Shown piece by piece: positions 6,496 through 15,447 of a stretch of 32,672 nt of DNA (positions are counted from its first letter, which is position 1; each line of letters starts with the position of its first letter). A model generated the notes under the pieces. The model made no database searches and was not told the origin of the DNA. It was given only the letters and a program-made list of their open reading frames with translations. This DNA comes from JAZOTK01 sp045534775. GTDB lineage: Bacteria > Bacillota > Clostridia > RUG12999. Both the position numbers and the translations under genes were made by a program. Location: the NCBI GenBank assembly GCA_045534775.1, contig JAZSKI010000042.1, forward strand, positions 1 through 32,672, given 5' to 3'.

Positions 6496-8445
6496 ATGAA
6501 TGACAAAAAACTCAGCCGGAGTGACAGCTTTTTCGGTATGCACTTTGATTTCCATGCAAGTCCCGATTGCGTTGTGAATATTGAAGGTACTGCCGAGCTT
6601 CTCGACAAAATGTTAACAAGAATCAAACCCGATTTCGTTCAATGCGACAGTAAGGGTCATCCCGGTATTACAAGCTTTGAATCGGATTACGGTCCTTCCG
6701 CCGCCTTCCCTGACGGCATTTCCCCTCTTCAGATATGGCGTGATGTGACAAATAAACATAACACCGCTCTTTACGCCCACTATTCCGGCGTTATTGATGC
6801 AAACTACATAAATCTTCATCCCGAAGCCTCTGTAACAAACGCCGACGGCACTACCCACCCTACAGCTACCAATATGTTTTGTAATTATGTGGATGACCGT
6901 ATGATTCCTCAGATGAAGGAGCTTGCCGGTAAGTACGGGGTTGACGGTATATGGATCGACGGCGATTGCTGGGGCGTTTTACCTGACTATTCACCGAAAT
7001 GTTTAGAGGAATTTACCAAAGCTACGGGTATTACCGAAATTCCAAGAAGTTCCGAAGATAAATATTATCCCGAATTTCTTGAGTTTTTGCGAGATAAATA
7101 TAAGGCATTTTTGAAGCATTATGTAGAGGAAGTTCACAAGGAATATCCTGATTTTGAAATTTGCAGTAACTGGATGTATACTATGTATGCTCCCGAAAAA
7201 GCCGAGATAGGTCTTGACTTTCTCTCAGGCGACTACGCTCCCATAAGAAGTGTCCGCGAGGCACGTTCTCACGCCAGATGTATAGCTCCACAGAACAAAC
7301 CCTGGGATTTGATGGCTTGGGGATTTTCCGGTGATATTGCTTCTGCCGGATTTAATGTAAAACCTCCTGCTATGCTTAAACAGGAAGCGGCAGTTACCAT
7401 CGCTTTAGGCGGCGGCGTTCAGTTTTATTGCATACAGAGATTTGACTCTACCTTGGTTGACGGATTTATCGACAATTTTGCAGAAGGCGGCGCATTTATC
7501 CGCGAAAGACAAAAATACTGTCAGGGCAGTAAATCAACCTCTGATACCACTATATTCCTGTCGAAAAATTCTATGTACAGAGCTCAGCAACAGCCCTATA
7601 CACCTCGCCGTGTGGATATTCAGAATCTTGACGGTGCGCTGGCTTGTATCCTGGAAAACGGTCGTGCAACCGATATTTCGGCTGAGCATCAGTTAGAAGA
7701 AAATATTTCAAGATATAAATTCGTTATAGTTCCCGAATGGGCTGAGATGACAGAAGAAAGCATTGATTTCTTTACAGCTTTTGCCGAAAAGGGTGGAAAT
7801 CTCCTTGTAGTAGGTGCTGATGCGGTTACTGCTTTCTCCAAGGTAACGGGAATTAAATATTCCGATGCTGTCGAAGGCAATCTCTATTTCGGCAAAGGTG
7901 AGCTTGGTGCACCCGGAAGTACCTGCACCAAATACCGCAAAATCGAGGCTTTAGGCGAAAACAGCAAAGCCTTGCATAAAACCTCTGATTCCTATGCAAA
8001 ACCGGGTTATTTTGAAACTACTGCCGAAACTACTGTGGGCAAAGGTAAGATAATCACCTTAAGCGCGAATGTTTTCTCACGCTACAATCAGCTTAAATCA
8101 AGCTATATAAGAAAGTATATAGGAAGTCTTTGTGATGTTGCATATCCTGCACCCAAGGCAAGAATCAAGGGTACAAGCTTCGCTGACCTTTCTATCCAGG
8201 CTAAAGACGGCAAGGAATATCTGCATTTGGTAAACATCTCAGGTCTTGCCTGCCTCTCTGAAACTGTAATCTATGATGAAATTCCCGTTCTGACAGACTT
8301 TACAGTTGAGGTTATTTGTGATAAAAAGCCCGAAAAGGTAATTATGCAACCTGACGGCAGAGAGCTTGAATTTTATTTCAGCGACAAGACCCTTGAAATT
8401 AAGATAGACAAGCTTGAAATACACGGTATTTTAGAAATAATATAA
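6496..8445 (+). CDS. Putative cytoplasmic glycoside hydrolase (fucosidase-like barrel)
   Basis: A 649-residue protein resembling the group often annotated as alpha-L-fucosidase or hypothetical glycosyl hydrolase. It opens with FFGMHFDFHAS, as in related barrels. GIWIDGDCW around Asp155 is the sort of strand-4 acidic motif that supplies a nucleophile in such enzymes. The middle (about 365-480) looks like the amidotransferase-like trimerisation domain of GH42 enzymes (for example FVIVPEWAEMTEESIDFF), and the C-terminal part a beta domain. There is no signal peptide, so the substrate would be an imported sugar. The ATG at 6496 was chosen because GAGGTG ends six bases upstream; the GTG at 6487 lies inside that site. 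The exact substrate is not assigned. Confidence 0.68.
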   Translation: MNDKKLSRSDSFFGMHFDFHASPDCVVNIEGTAELLDKMLTRIKPDFVQCDSKGHPGITSFESDYGPSAAFPDGISPLQIWRDVTNKHNTALYAHYSGVIDANYINLHPEASVTNADGTTHPTATNMFCNYVDDRMIPQMKELAGKYGVDGIWIDGDCWGVLPDYSPKCLEEFTKATGITEIPRSSEDKYYPEFLEFLRDKYKAFLKHYVEEVHKEYPDFEICSNWMYTMYAPEKAEIGLDFLSGDYAPIRSVREARSHARCIAPQNKPWDLMAWGFSGDIASAGFNVKPPAMLKQEAAVTIALGGGVQFYCIQRFDSTLVDGFIDNFAEGGAFIRERQKYCQGSKSTSDTTIFLSKNSMYRAQQQPYTPRRVDIQNLDGALACILENGRATDISAEHQLEENISRYKFVIVPEWAEMTEESIDFFTAFAEKGGNLLVVGADAVTAFSKVTGIKYSDAVEGNLYFGKGELGAPGSTCTKYRKIEALGENSKALHKTSDSYAKPGYFETTAETTVGKGKIITLSANVFSRYNQLKSSYIRKYIGSLCDVAYPAPKARIKGTSFADLSIQAKDGKEYLHLVNISGLACLSETVIYDEIPVLTDFTVEVICDKKPEKVIMQPDGRELEFYFSDKTLEIKIDKLEIHGILEII

Positions 8446-8477
8446 AAATATATAAACTTTACAAAGGAGAAATAATT

Positions 8478-9731
8478 ATGAAAGAAAAATTAGGCGCAAA
8501 ACACTATGTCCTCGGTATTCAGCATTTGTTTGCAATGTTCGGTGCTACGGTTCTTGTTCCTGCATTGACAGGCATGGACCCCTCTATAGCTCTTATTTCA
8601 GCCGGTCTCGGTACTTTACTGTTCCATTGGATTACCGGTTTTGAGGTTCCCGTTTTCTTAGGTTCCAGCTTTGCTTTTATAGCTGTAATCCAGACGGTGC
8701 TTGACGGAAATCCCGCGGCAAATATGCCCAAGCTTCAAGGCGGTATAATTGCGGCAGGTCTCGTTTATGTTATCATTGCGGCAATAATCTACTTTGTTGG
8801 CGTTGAACGAATTAAAAAGCTCTTCCCCACAGTAGTTACCGCACCTGTTATCATAGTAATTGGTCTTAACCTCAGTCCTACAGCCATTGCAAATGCTCAG
8901 ATGTGCTGGCCTATTGCTGTAATCACAATCCTTGCTGTTATAGTTACAATGTGCTTCACAAAAGGATTTTTCAAGCTGGTTCCCGTACTTATCGGTCTTG
9001 TAGTAGGCTATGTTGCAACTCTTATCTTCGACCTTACGGGTCTTACGGCTTCTATGGGAATTATCGGTTCCGACGGTCAGGTTATTCAGAAATTTATAGA
9101 TTTCTCTGTTATCACAAACGCTGATTTCTTCCTGGATTTCTCTAAATTCAGTTTGCCGCAGTTTGATATTACCGCTATCAGCATCATTGCTCCCATCGCT
9201 CTTGTAACCTTTATGGAGCATATAGGTGATATTACTCTTAACAGTAGTGTTGTAGGTAAAAATTTCCTCGGTAAACCCGGTCTTCACAGAACTCTTTTAG
9301 GTGACGGTCTTGCAACCGCTCTTGCAGGTCTTTTAGGTGCACCCGCCAACACAACCTACGGCGAAAACACCGGCGTGCTTGCTGTTACGAAGATGTATGA
9401 CCCCAGAGTTCTTAGAATTGCCGCTGTTTTTGCGATTATTCTCGGTCTCTTCGGTAATTTCGGCGCAGTGCTTCAGACTATCCCTGTTCCTGTTATGGGC
9501 GGTGTCAGCATAATTCTTTTCGGTATGATAGCAAGCGTTGGTCTTCGCAGTCTTTCTGAGGCACAGCTTGATTTCTCCCACAGCAGAAACCTCATCATAA
9601 TAGCTCTTGTGCTTGTATTCGGTTTGGGACTCGGTTCGGTTCAGATTACCGACAGCGTTTCTCTTTCCGGTTTGTTTGTTGCAACCGTAATTGGTGTTGT
9701 AGCTAACTTAATATTACCTGAACAAGCATAA
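8478..9731 (+). CDS. uraA: Uracil permease (NCS2 family)
   Basis: Proton-coupled importer of uracil, 417 residues, with about 14 hydrophobic segments. It has the early GIQHLFAMFGATVLVP motif of UraA/PyrP, the substrate-site region EHIGDITLNSSVVG, and the following GDGLATALAGLLGAPANTTYGENTG that separates uracil permeases from xanthine/urate members. It starts 32 bases after the glycosidase gene with an AAAGGAG ribosome site. A weak promoter (TTGAAA near 8413, TAATAT about 18 bases later) may lie in the end of that gene. No PyrR-type attenuator was recognised in the short leader. It would salvage uracil for pyrimidine nucleotides. Confidence 0.93.
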   Translation: MKEKLGAKHYVLGIQHLFAMFGATVLVPALTGMDPSIALISAGLGTLLFHWITGFEVPVFLGSSFAFIAVIQTVLDGNPAANMPKLQGGIIAAGLVYVIIAAIIYFVGVERIKKLFPTVVTAPVIIVIGLNLSPTAIANAQMCWPIAVITILAVIVTMCFTKGFFKLVPVLIGLVVGYVATLIFDLTGLTASMGIIGSDGQVIQKFIDFSVITNADFFLDFSKFSLPQFDITAISIIAPIALVTFMEHIGDITLNSSVVGKNFLGKPGLHRTLLGDGLATALAGLLGAPANTTYGENTGVLAVTKMYDPRVLRIAAVFAIILGLFGNFGAVLQTIPVPVMGGVSIILFGMIASVGLRSLSEAQLDFSHSRNLIIIALVLVFGLGLGSVQITDSVSLSGLFVATVIGVVANLILPEQA

Positions 9732-9761
9732 AAACAAATATTACACAATAAATGTTATGCG

Positions 9762-9783
9762 GGCGGATGCAGTCATCCGCCCC
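9762..9783. terminator. GC-rich hairpin after uraA
   Basis: GGGCGGATG / CATCCGCCC, a perfect nine-base stem with loop CAGT, followed about eight bases later by a short T run. It can act as the uraA terminator. The motif GGGCGGAT...ATCCGCCCC also recalls a dispersed intergenic repeat seen in clostridial genomes, so it may be both. Confidence 0.5.
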
Positions 9784-9846
9784 TGCAAATTTTTATCCTT
9801 GCAGAAGCATGCTCTTGCCGCCCTGCAGGTTTTTTCGGAGGCAAAT

Positions 9847-10461
9847 ATGGAAATAAAATCCTTTTTAATTGACCAGACTAACTGTTATATAATATGGGAC
9901 GAAACCACTCTTGAAGGAGCAGTAATCGACCCTGCGGACAGCTCTGTTCTCCCGTTCATAGCCGAAAATCGGCTTAAAATCAAATATGTAATTTTAACCC
10001 ATTGCCATTTCGACCATATTGGCGGTGTAAGTAAGATTGCAGACAGCTGTGGTGCAGAAATTGCAATCCACAAGGCTGATGCCGTAGGGCTTACGGATAA
10101 CCGTTATAATTTAGGGTCTATGTTCGGCGGAGATTTTATTCAGGGTGAAGCGGACATGTTGCTGACCGACGGAGACGTTCTGCGTCTTGGCAATATTTCA
10201 CTTAAAATCCTCCACACCCCGGGTCATACAGCAGGCGGTATCGGCATTTTAGCCGATGACACCGTCCTTTTTTCGGGAGATACCCTTTTTTGCCGCAGTA
10301 TCGGCAGAAGTGATTTCCCCGGCGGTAATCACACGGTTTTGATTAATTCAATTAAAACAAAGCTACTGCCTTTAGGTGACTCCGTCACCGTTTATCCCGG
10401 TCACGACAGACCCACAACTATCGGAGAGGAAAAAAGGTTTAATCCTTATTTAATACCATGA
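9847..10461 (+). CDS. MBL-fold metallo-hydrolase (glyoxalase II-like)
   Basis: A 204-residue metallo-beta-lactamase-fold hydrolase. THCHFDH at residues 51-57 gives the HxHxDH binuclear metal site, with further ligands in TPGHT, SGDTLF and YPGHD, so the catalytic set is complete. Its size and the FCRSIGRSDFPGG stretch match the YcbL/YqgX group of glyoxalase II-like or persulfide/thioester hydrolases; the substrate cannot be decided from sequence. The ATG at 9847 is preceded by GGAGG. An upstream in-frame start at 9757 would translate through the GC-rich hairpin and is rejected. Its stop overlaps the hemZ start by four bases (ATGA), so the two are coupled. Confidence 0.87.
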   Translation: MEIKSFLIDQTNCYIIWDETTLEGAVIDPADSSVLPFIAENRLKIKYVILTHCHFDHIGGVSKIADSCGAEIAIHKADAVGLTDNRYNLGSMFGGDFIQGEADMLLTDGDVLRLGNISLKILHTPGHTAGGIGILADDTVLFSGDTLFCRSIGRSDFPGGNHTVLINSIKTKLLPLGDSVTVYPGHDRPTTIGEEKRFNPYLIP

Positions 10462-11852
10462 AAATATATATCGAAGGTCATAATTTAATACAGCCTGTAT
10501 TTGAAATTGTCCGTGCCGTAACAGGTCTTTCTTCTGCCGTTACGGAAACACCATCGGATGCGGATGTCATAAGCCGCTATGACGGGGCAGAGGTCACAAC
10601 GGAAATTTTATGCGACGGTATTCGATACAGCGACCGCCGTCCTGTCACCACCTTTGTCGGCAGAAATTCTAAACAGGCTCTTACGGATACAGTGAAAAAA
10701 TCTTACTACGAGCTTGCCTGCGGCATCTACGAAAAAAAGCTTCCCTGGGGGTTTATGACAGGTATCAGACCTACATCTATAGCTAAAAACTACGATAACC
10801 CGCTTCTTATGTCTCAGGATTTTTTAACTGATGAGAATAAGGCATCTCTTGCCGTCACCGTTAAAAATAACCGTCCGTCCATCGACCCTCGTTCTCTCGG
10901 AATCTATATCGGTATTCCCTTTTGTCCTACCCGCTGTCTTTATTGCTCCTTTGTTTCTCTTCCTATGGACAAGCAGAAACAGTATGTAGAGCCTTATGTG
11001 GACCGTCTCTGCCACGAAATAGAGTATACGGGTGAAAAGCTGAAAAGCTGTGGCAGAGCTACAAATTCCGTCTATATAGGCGGTGGTACGCCTACTTCCC
11101 TGTCGGCAGAACAGCTGGGCAGAATTATAGATGCCGTAAACACCCATATAGGTGACGGGTTTGAATTTACCGTTGAAGCAGGCAGACCCGATACCATAAC
11201 CGAGGCAAAGCTCCTTGCTATGAAGGAAGGCGGCGTTACCCGAATAAGCATAAATCCTCAGACTCTTAATGATGATATTCTGCGAAACATCGGCAGATGT
11301 CATAACAGTACAATGTTTTTTAACGCCTACGAAATGGCGGATAAATTCGGTTTTAAAAATATAAATACGGATGTTATAGCAGGTCTGCCGGACGAGACCT
11401 ATGATATGTTCGTATCATCCCTTACGCGGCTTGCGGAGCTTTCACCTGCATCTGTAACTGTTCATACTATGTGTGTCAAGCGTGCCGCTTCACTTACAAA
11501 AGGTGATATTTCGGGGTCTCACGCCGCTGATATGATTGATTTTTCACAAAAACTGCTACAGGGCATGGATTATATTCCCTATTATATGTACAGACAGAAG
11601 GACAGTATTGATAATCTTGAAAATACCGGTTACTGCAAAAAGGGCTATGAATGTATTTATAATCTCTTTATGATGGAGGATATGGGCAGTGTTATCGGTA
11701 TAGGGGCAGGTAGCAGCAGTAAGGCTGTTTTCCACGAAAGCGGTCGTATTGAACGGGTGTTCAACCTGAAGGATGCCCACGAATATATTAAAAATTTTGA
11801 TGTAATTTTAAGCAGAAAAGACAAATATTTTGAAATTCTTGAAGAATGTTGA
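10458..11852 (+). CDS. hemZ: HemZ-type oxygen-independent coproporphyrinogen dehydrogenase
   Basis: Radical SAM protein, 464 residues, of the HemN/HemZ group. The [4Fe-4S] motif is CPTRCLYC, with Cys156, Cys160 and Cys163, followed by SFVSLP. A GGGTP SAM-binding motif lies in YIGGGTPTSL. The N-terminal 140 residues before the radical SAM core are typical of HemZ and distinguish it from HemN and HemW. The family oxidatively decarboxylates coproporphyrinogen without oxygen, but many clostridial members lie in genomes without full heme synthesis, so the physiological role here is open. It is translationally coupled to the preceding MBL hydrolase. Confidence 0.88.
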   Translation: MKIYIEGHNLIQPVFEIVRAVTGLSSAVTETPSDADVISRYDGAEVTTEILCDGIRYSDRRPVTTFVGRNSKQALTDTVKKSYYELACGIYEKKLPWGFMTGIRPTSIAKNYDNPLLMSQDFLTDENKASLAVTVKNNRPSIDPRSLGIYIGIPFCPTRCLYCSFVSLPMDKQKQYVEPYVDRLCHEIEYTGEKLKSCGRATNSVYIGGGTPTSLSAEQLGRIIDAVNTHIGDGFEFTVEAGRPDTITEAKLLAMKEGGVTRISINPQTLNDDILRNIGRCHNSTMFFNAYEMADKFGFKNINTDVIAGLPDETYDMFVSSLTRLAELSPASVTVHTMCVKRAASLTKGDISGSHAADMIDFSQKLLQGMDYIPYYMYRQKDSIDNLENTGYCKKGYECIYNLFMMEDMGSVIGIGAGSSSKAVFHESGRIERVFNLKDAHEYIKNFDVILSRKDKYFEILEEC

Positions 11853-11902
11853 TTTTTTATTGTCAAAAACTTACAATTATTTTTATATTTTGCAAAAATC
11901 TA

Positions 11903-11931
11903 TTTACATCGAGAAAAAAATCTGATATAAT
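11903..11931 (+). promoter_or_regulatory. Promoter of the XRE-cupin / acyl-CoA ligase pair
   Basis: TTTACA (11903-11908) and TATAAT (11926-11931) with a 17-base spacer, in a 111-base AT-rich gap after hemZ. An AAAGG ribosome site precedes the regulator. Confidence 0.6.
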
Positions 11932-11963
11932 ATATATATAATCATAGAAAGGTTTGTGATATT

Positions 11964-12536
11964 ATGAAAGACTCTTTTGCAACCATTGCTCAACGACTTG
12001 CTTCTCTTCGGGATATTATGAACGTCTCCGTCAAAGAACTGGCAGATGCTATTGGTATCAGCGAAGATGAATATATTGAACACGAAAAAGGCATTATAGA
12101 TTTTCCCCTTACCTTTTTACTTAAGGCCGCCCGCTGTCTGGGTGTTGATATAACCGATTTGCTGACGGGCGAATCTCCGAAGCTATCGATTTACAGTGTG
12201 GTGAAAAAAGATAAGGGTCTGCCTATTGAGCGCCGTGTTGGTTTTGAATATTCAAACCTTGCATTCTTGTTTAAAAACCGCAATATAGAACCTCTTAAAG
12301 TAATCGCCAAATACGATGCTGAGCTGGAAAATCAACCTATTCAGTTGAGTTATCATAAGGGTCAGGAATTTGACTATATTTTAAGCGGCAAGCTAAAGGT
12401 ACAGGTCAATGATAAAATAGAGATACTTGAACCCGGCGATTCAATTTATTACGATTCCAATTACGGTCATGGTATGATTGCCGTCGGCGGTAGCGACTGC
12501 GAGTTTATTGCAATTGTAACCAAAATAGAAAAATAA
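11964..12536 (+). CDS. XRE-family regulator with C-terminal cupin domain
   Basis: A 190-residue transcription factor. Residues about 7-65 form a lambda-repressor-like helix-turn-helix (VKELADAIGISEDEYIEHEKG). Residues about 110-185 form a small cupin barrel (YHKGQEFDYILSGKLKVQVN, then LEPGDSIYYDSNYGHGM), the usual ligand-sensing half of such regulators. Only 12 bases separate it from an acyl-CoA ligase gene behind a shared promoter. Regulators of this kind paired with AMP-forming ligases recur in Clostridia and some Bacteroidetes, so it probably senses the acid or acyl product handled by its partner. The effector is unknown. Confidence 0.87.
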   Translation: MKDSFATIAQRLASLRDIMNVSVKELADAIGISEDEYIEHEKGIIDFPLTFLLKAARCLGVDITDLLTGESPKLSIYSVVKKDKGLPIERRVGFEYSNLAFLFKNRNIEPLKVIAKYDAELENQPIQLSYHKGQEFDYILSGKLKVQVNDKIEILEPGDSIYYDSNYGHGMIAVGGSDCEFIAIVTKIEK

Positions 12537-12548
12537 GGAGATAAAGAT

Positions 12549-14198
12549 ATGACTTTTTACAAAGAATATGTTGAAGAGACCTTCGACCAAAACAGGGTTC
12601 TGACGGACTTTAAAATTAAAGTTCCCGAAAACTTCAACTTTGCTTATGACGTTATGGATAGATTCGCCGCCGAAAATCCAAGTGGCGAAGCCCTTGCCTG
12701 GTGTAACGTAGAAGGCGAGGAAAGATTTTTCACCTATGCAGATATTAAAACTCTGAGTGATAAAACTGCCAATTTTCTTCAGTCGCAGGGTATTACCCGC
12801 GGCAGTAAGGTTATGCTGATTTTAAAACGCCACTATGAATGGTGGTATACGGTGCTGGCTCTTCACAAGCTGGGTGCAGTTTGTATTCCCGCAACCAATC
12901 TTCTTACAAAAAAAGATTTGGTATATCGTTTTCAAACGGGTGAAATATCTGCTGTTATTGCGTCAGGTACCTGTGACATAACAAAATACATAGACGAGGC
13001 GGCTCCTGAATGTCCTACTCTTAAAACTAAAATTATCGTTCGCGGCAGTCGCGAGGGTTGGCTCAATTTTACCGACGAGGTTGAAAAGGCTTCTTCCGAT
13101 TTTATAAGACCTACGGGCGAGCTTGCGTCTCAGAACACCGATTTAATGCTCCTTTATTTTACCTCCGGTACATCAGGTATGCCTAAGATGGTAGCTCGCG
13201 ATTATACCTATCCTTTAGGTCATATTTTAACTGCTAAGCATTGGCACAATGTAGTTGACGGCGGCAGGCATATAACCGTTGCCGAGACAGGCTGGGCTAA
13301 AGCCGTATGGGGTAAAATTTACGGTCAATGGTTCTGCGGAACTGCTCTTTTTGTATATGATTTTGATAAATTTGTGGCAAACGATGTCCTTAGTATGGTT
13401 TCCAAATACAAGGTTACAACCTTCTGTGCACCCCCTACCATTTACAGATTTTTCATTCAGGAGGATTTGTCTAAATACGATTTATCCTCTCTGACCTACG
13501 CCTGCACCGCAGGTGAGGCATTAAACGCCGAGGTTTTTGAACGATTCAAGGAATATACGGGTCTTCGTCTTATGGAAGCCTTCGGGCAGTCGGAAAGCAC
13601 CGTTCTTATCGGTACTCTTGTGGGTATGGAATCCAAACCCGGCTCTTTAGGCAAGCCTTCTCCCCAATATGATATAGATTTGGTTGACGATGACGGCAAC
13701 AGCGTTGATGTGGGCGCAACAGGCGAAATTGTTCTGCGGACCGACGGTAATACCATAGGTATTTTCAAAGGCTATTACAAGGATGACGAAAAAACAAATT
13801 CCGTATGGTATGACGGTCTTTACCACACAGGTGACCTTGCCTGGAAGGACGAGGACGGCTATTATTGGTACGTAAGCCGTAAGGATGATTTGATTAAAAG
13901 CTCCGGCTACCGTATCAGTCCTTTCGAGGTTGAAAGCGTGTTGATGGAGCATCCTTCCGTTGTGGAATGTGCCATCACGGGCGCTCCCGACCCGGTAAGA
14001 GGTCAGGTAATCAAGGCAACCATAGTTCTTGCCAGGGATTATGTTCCTTCCGAGGAGCTGAAAAAAGAGCTTCAGACTTATGTTAAGGTTAATACCGCAC
14101 CTTACAAATATCCCCGTATAGTTGAGTTTGTAAATGAGCTTCCCAAAACCATCAGCGGTAAGATTAAAAGAACCGACATAAGAGGTAATAAACAATAA
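12549..14198 (+). CDS. AMP-forming acyl-CoA ligase (acetyl-CoA synthetase-like)
   Basis: A 549-residue adenylate-forming enzyme that activates a carboxylic acid to an acyl-AMP and then an acyl-CoA. Visible motifs in order: the phosphate loop YFTSGTSGMPK (about 203), the substrate-site region EAFGQSES, YHTGD with the hinge DGYYWYVSRKDDLIKSSGYRISPFE, and the C-terminal SGKIKR with the catalytic lysine. Length and motif wording fit the medium-chain/aryl acyl-CoA synthetase group rather than classical Acs (about 650 residues). It follows the XRE-cupin regulator in one transcript and is closed by a strong terminator. The acid substrate is not predictable; a short- or branched-chain or aromatic acid is most likely. 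Confidence 0.87.
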   Translation: MTFYKEYVEETFDQNRVLTDFKIKVPENFNFAYDVMDRFAAENPSGEALAWCNVEGEERFFTYADIKTLSDKTANFLQSQGITRGSKVMLILKRHYEWWYTVLALHKLGAVCIPATNLLTKKDLVYRFQTGEISAVIASGTCDITKYIDEAAPECPTLKTKIIVRGSREGWLNFTDEVEKASSDFIRPTGELASQNTDLMLLYFTSGTSGMPKMVARDYTYPLGHILTAKHWHNVVDGGRHITVAETGWAKAVWGKIYGQWFCGTALFVYDFDKFVANDVLSMVSKYKVTTFCAPPTIYRFFIQEDLSKYDLSSLTYACTAGEALNAEVFERFKEYTGLRLMEAFGQSESTVLIGTLVGMESKPGSLGKPSPQYDIDLVDDDGNSVDVGATGEIVLRTDGNTIGIFKGYYKDDEKTNSVWYDGLYHTGDLAWKDEDGYYWYVSRKDDLIKSSGYRISPFEVESVLMEHPSVVECAITGAPDPVRGQVIKATIVLARDYVPSEELKKELQTYVKVNTAPYKYPRIVEFVNELPKTISGKIKRTDIRGNKQ

Positions 14199-14206
14199 AC
14201 ACTAAT

Positions 14207-14242
14207 GCTTTGGCAATTTCTGTTGCCAAAGCCTGATTTTTT
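14207..14242 (+). terminator. Terminator after the acyl-CoA ligase
   Basis: GCTTTGGCAA and TTGCCAAAGC form a perfect ten-base stem with a six-base loop, followed by CTGA and six T. A clear rho-independent terminator. Confidence 0.85.
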
Positions 14243-14270
14243 ATATATTGGAAAAATTGCAGTTTTTAAA

Positions 14271-14299
14271 TCATTATTAAACTTTTTTTCGCATATATT
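14271..14299 (+). promoter_or_regulatory. Possible sigma-E promoter of spoIIP
   Basis: TCATTAT (14271-14277) and CATATATT (14292-14299), 14 bases apart, resemble the sigma-E pattern (-35 with ATATT, -10 CATACAAT). No sigma-A promoter is evident. The assignment fits a sporulation gene but the match is partial. Confidence 0.35.
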
Positions 14300-14328
14300 A
14301 AAATATATTACTTAAAGAGGAGATTATA

Positions 14329-15420
14329 ATGAGACGCAAAAACCGTATTTTCCGTAGTGGTGTGATTGCTGTGCTTGCAGTTGTTACCGTTTATTTCAGC
14401 ACCCATGTGTTGGTTTATCAGATAAAAAACTATGCTATGCCGAAGACCTTTCTTTCCGCCGAGGTTACGCCTGAGGGCGAAATCGTTGCTACTACCGTTA
14501 AAACAGACGGTATTATCGGTGTTCTCGGGAAGATATTTGATTTGGTTTTAGGCGGTAATTTTGCGGATACTACTATGGCAATGACTCTGTCGGGAAATTT
14601 TACGGATATTGAGCGTCCCACGGTAATAGAAACCGCCGCCTCACCGCCGCCTGAAAATACTGCCCTTGAGCGTACTATAAGCGGTAGCGGCGGAAAGCTG
14701 AAATTAAACGAAAAAATCAGTATAAACAACGAAACATCCTACCTCCTCGACGAGAGCAGTCTTCTTGACGGCAAGCCTGCCTTTAAAAGCCCTCCCAAGG
14801 TGCTGATTGTACATACTCATTCCACCGAAAGCTATCATCCGTCCGAGGCTTATAATTTCACCCACACCTCCGCTGACCGCAGTACCGATAACAGATATAA
14901 TATGATAAGAATTGGCGAGGAGCTTAAAAAGGAGCTTTCGAAGCAAGGCATCGAAGCCATACATATAACTGAGCTTTTTGATTATCCCGAATATAATAAT
15001 TCTTATGCCCGTTCCTGCGTAGCAGTCGAAAATATTTTGAAAAAAAACAAGGATATACAAATCGTCCTTGACCTGCACCGCGATGCTATTGTCACCGCCG
15101 ATAAGCAAAAAACCAAAATCATAACTGAAATAGACGGTGAAAAGGTGGCTCAGCTGATGCTGGTGGTGGGGACTGATGAGTTAGGACTTGCTCACGATAA
15201 CTGGCGTAGCAATCTGAAATTTGCCGTCAATCTCCAACGACAGTTAATTAAAACAGGCGAAAATCTGGCAAGACCTATAAACCTGCGAACCTCCCGGTTC
15301 AACGGTCACACCGCCCCCGGTGCAATAATTGTAGAGGTTGGCGCTACGGGTAACACTATGGAGGAAGCCCTGCGGTCAACCAAATATTTAGCTGAAGCTT
15401 TAAAAAAGACAATAAAATAA
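14329..15420 (+). CDS. spoIIP: Stage II sporulation protein P
   Basis: Peptidoglycan amidase/endopeptidase of the engulfment machinery, which works with SpoIID and SpoIIM to thin septal peptidoglycan after polar division. The 363-residue protein has an N-terminal membrane anchor (about 10-28), a variable linker (about 30-150) and the catalytic domain, with VLIVHTHSTESY (about 160), DLHRDA (about 245) and VEVGATGN near the end supplying the zinc-binding histidines and glutamate. Its ribosome site is AGAGGAG. It is monocistronic and ends on a terminator shared with convergent htrA. Its presence, with spoIID at 30129-31088, indicates an endospore former. Confidence 0.93.
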   Translation: MRRKNRIFRSGVIAVLAVVTVYFSTHVLVYQIKNYAMPKTFLSAEVTPEGEIVATTVKTDGIIGVLGKIFDLVLGGNFADTTMAMTLSGNFTDIERPTVIETAASPPPENTALERTISGSGGKLKLNEKISINNETSYLLDESSLLDGKPAFKSPPKVLIVHTHSTESYHPSEAYNFTHTSADRSTDNRYNMIRIGEELKKELSKQGIEAIHITELFDYPEYNNSYARSCVAVENILKKNKDIQIVLDLHRDAIVTADKQKTKIITEIDGEKVAQLMLVVGTDELGLAHDNWRSNLKFAVNLQRQLIKTGENLARPINLRTSRFNGHTAPGAIIVEVGATGNTMEEALRSTKYLAEALKKTIK

Positions 15421-15446
15421 GGGCTCAAAACAGCCCTTATTTTATT
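15411..15446. terminator. Bidirectional terminator between spoIIP and htrA
   Basis: A perfect 15-base inverted repeat, AATAAAATAAGGGCT and its complement, with loop CAAAAC. A-rich sequence precedes and T-rich sequence follows the GC core on either strand, so it should stop both convergent transcripts. It includes the spoIIP stop codon and ends one base before the htrA stop. Confidence 0.88.
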
Positions 15447-15447
15447 A

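Noticed and set aside
8658..9287. Long antisense open frame (209 codons) inside uraA
   Set aside because: It is the mirror of a strongly coding uracil permease gene, has no ribosome site and shows low-complexity Asn/Lys/Tyr/Cys composition.
9757..9846. Upstream extension of the MBL hydrolase to an ATG at 9757
   Set aside because: It would translate through the GC-rich hairpin at 9762-9783 and lacks a ribosome site, whereas GGAGG precedes the ATG at 9847.
13647..14195. Antisense open frame (182 codons) inside the acyl-CoA ligase gene
   Set aside because: Explained by codon bias of the sense gene, whose motifs are complete; no start signal or recognisable domain.
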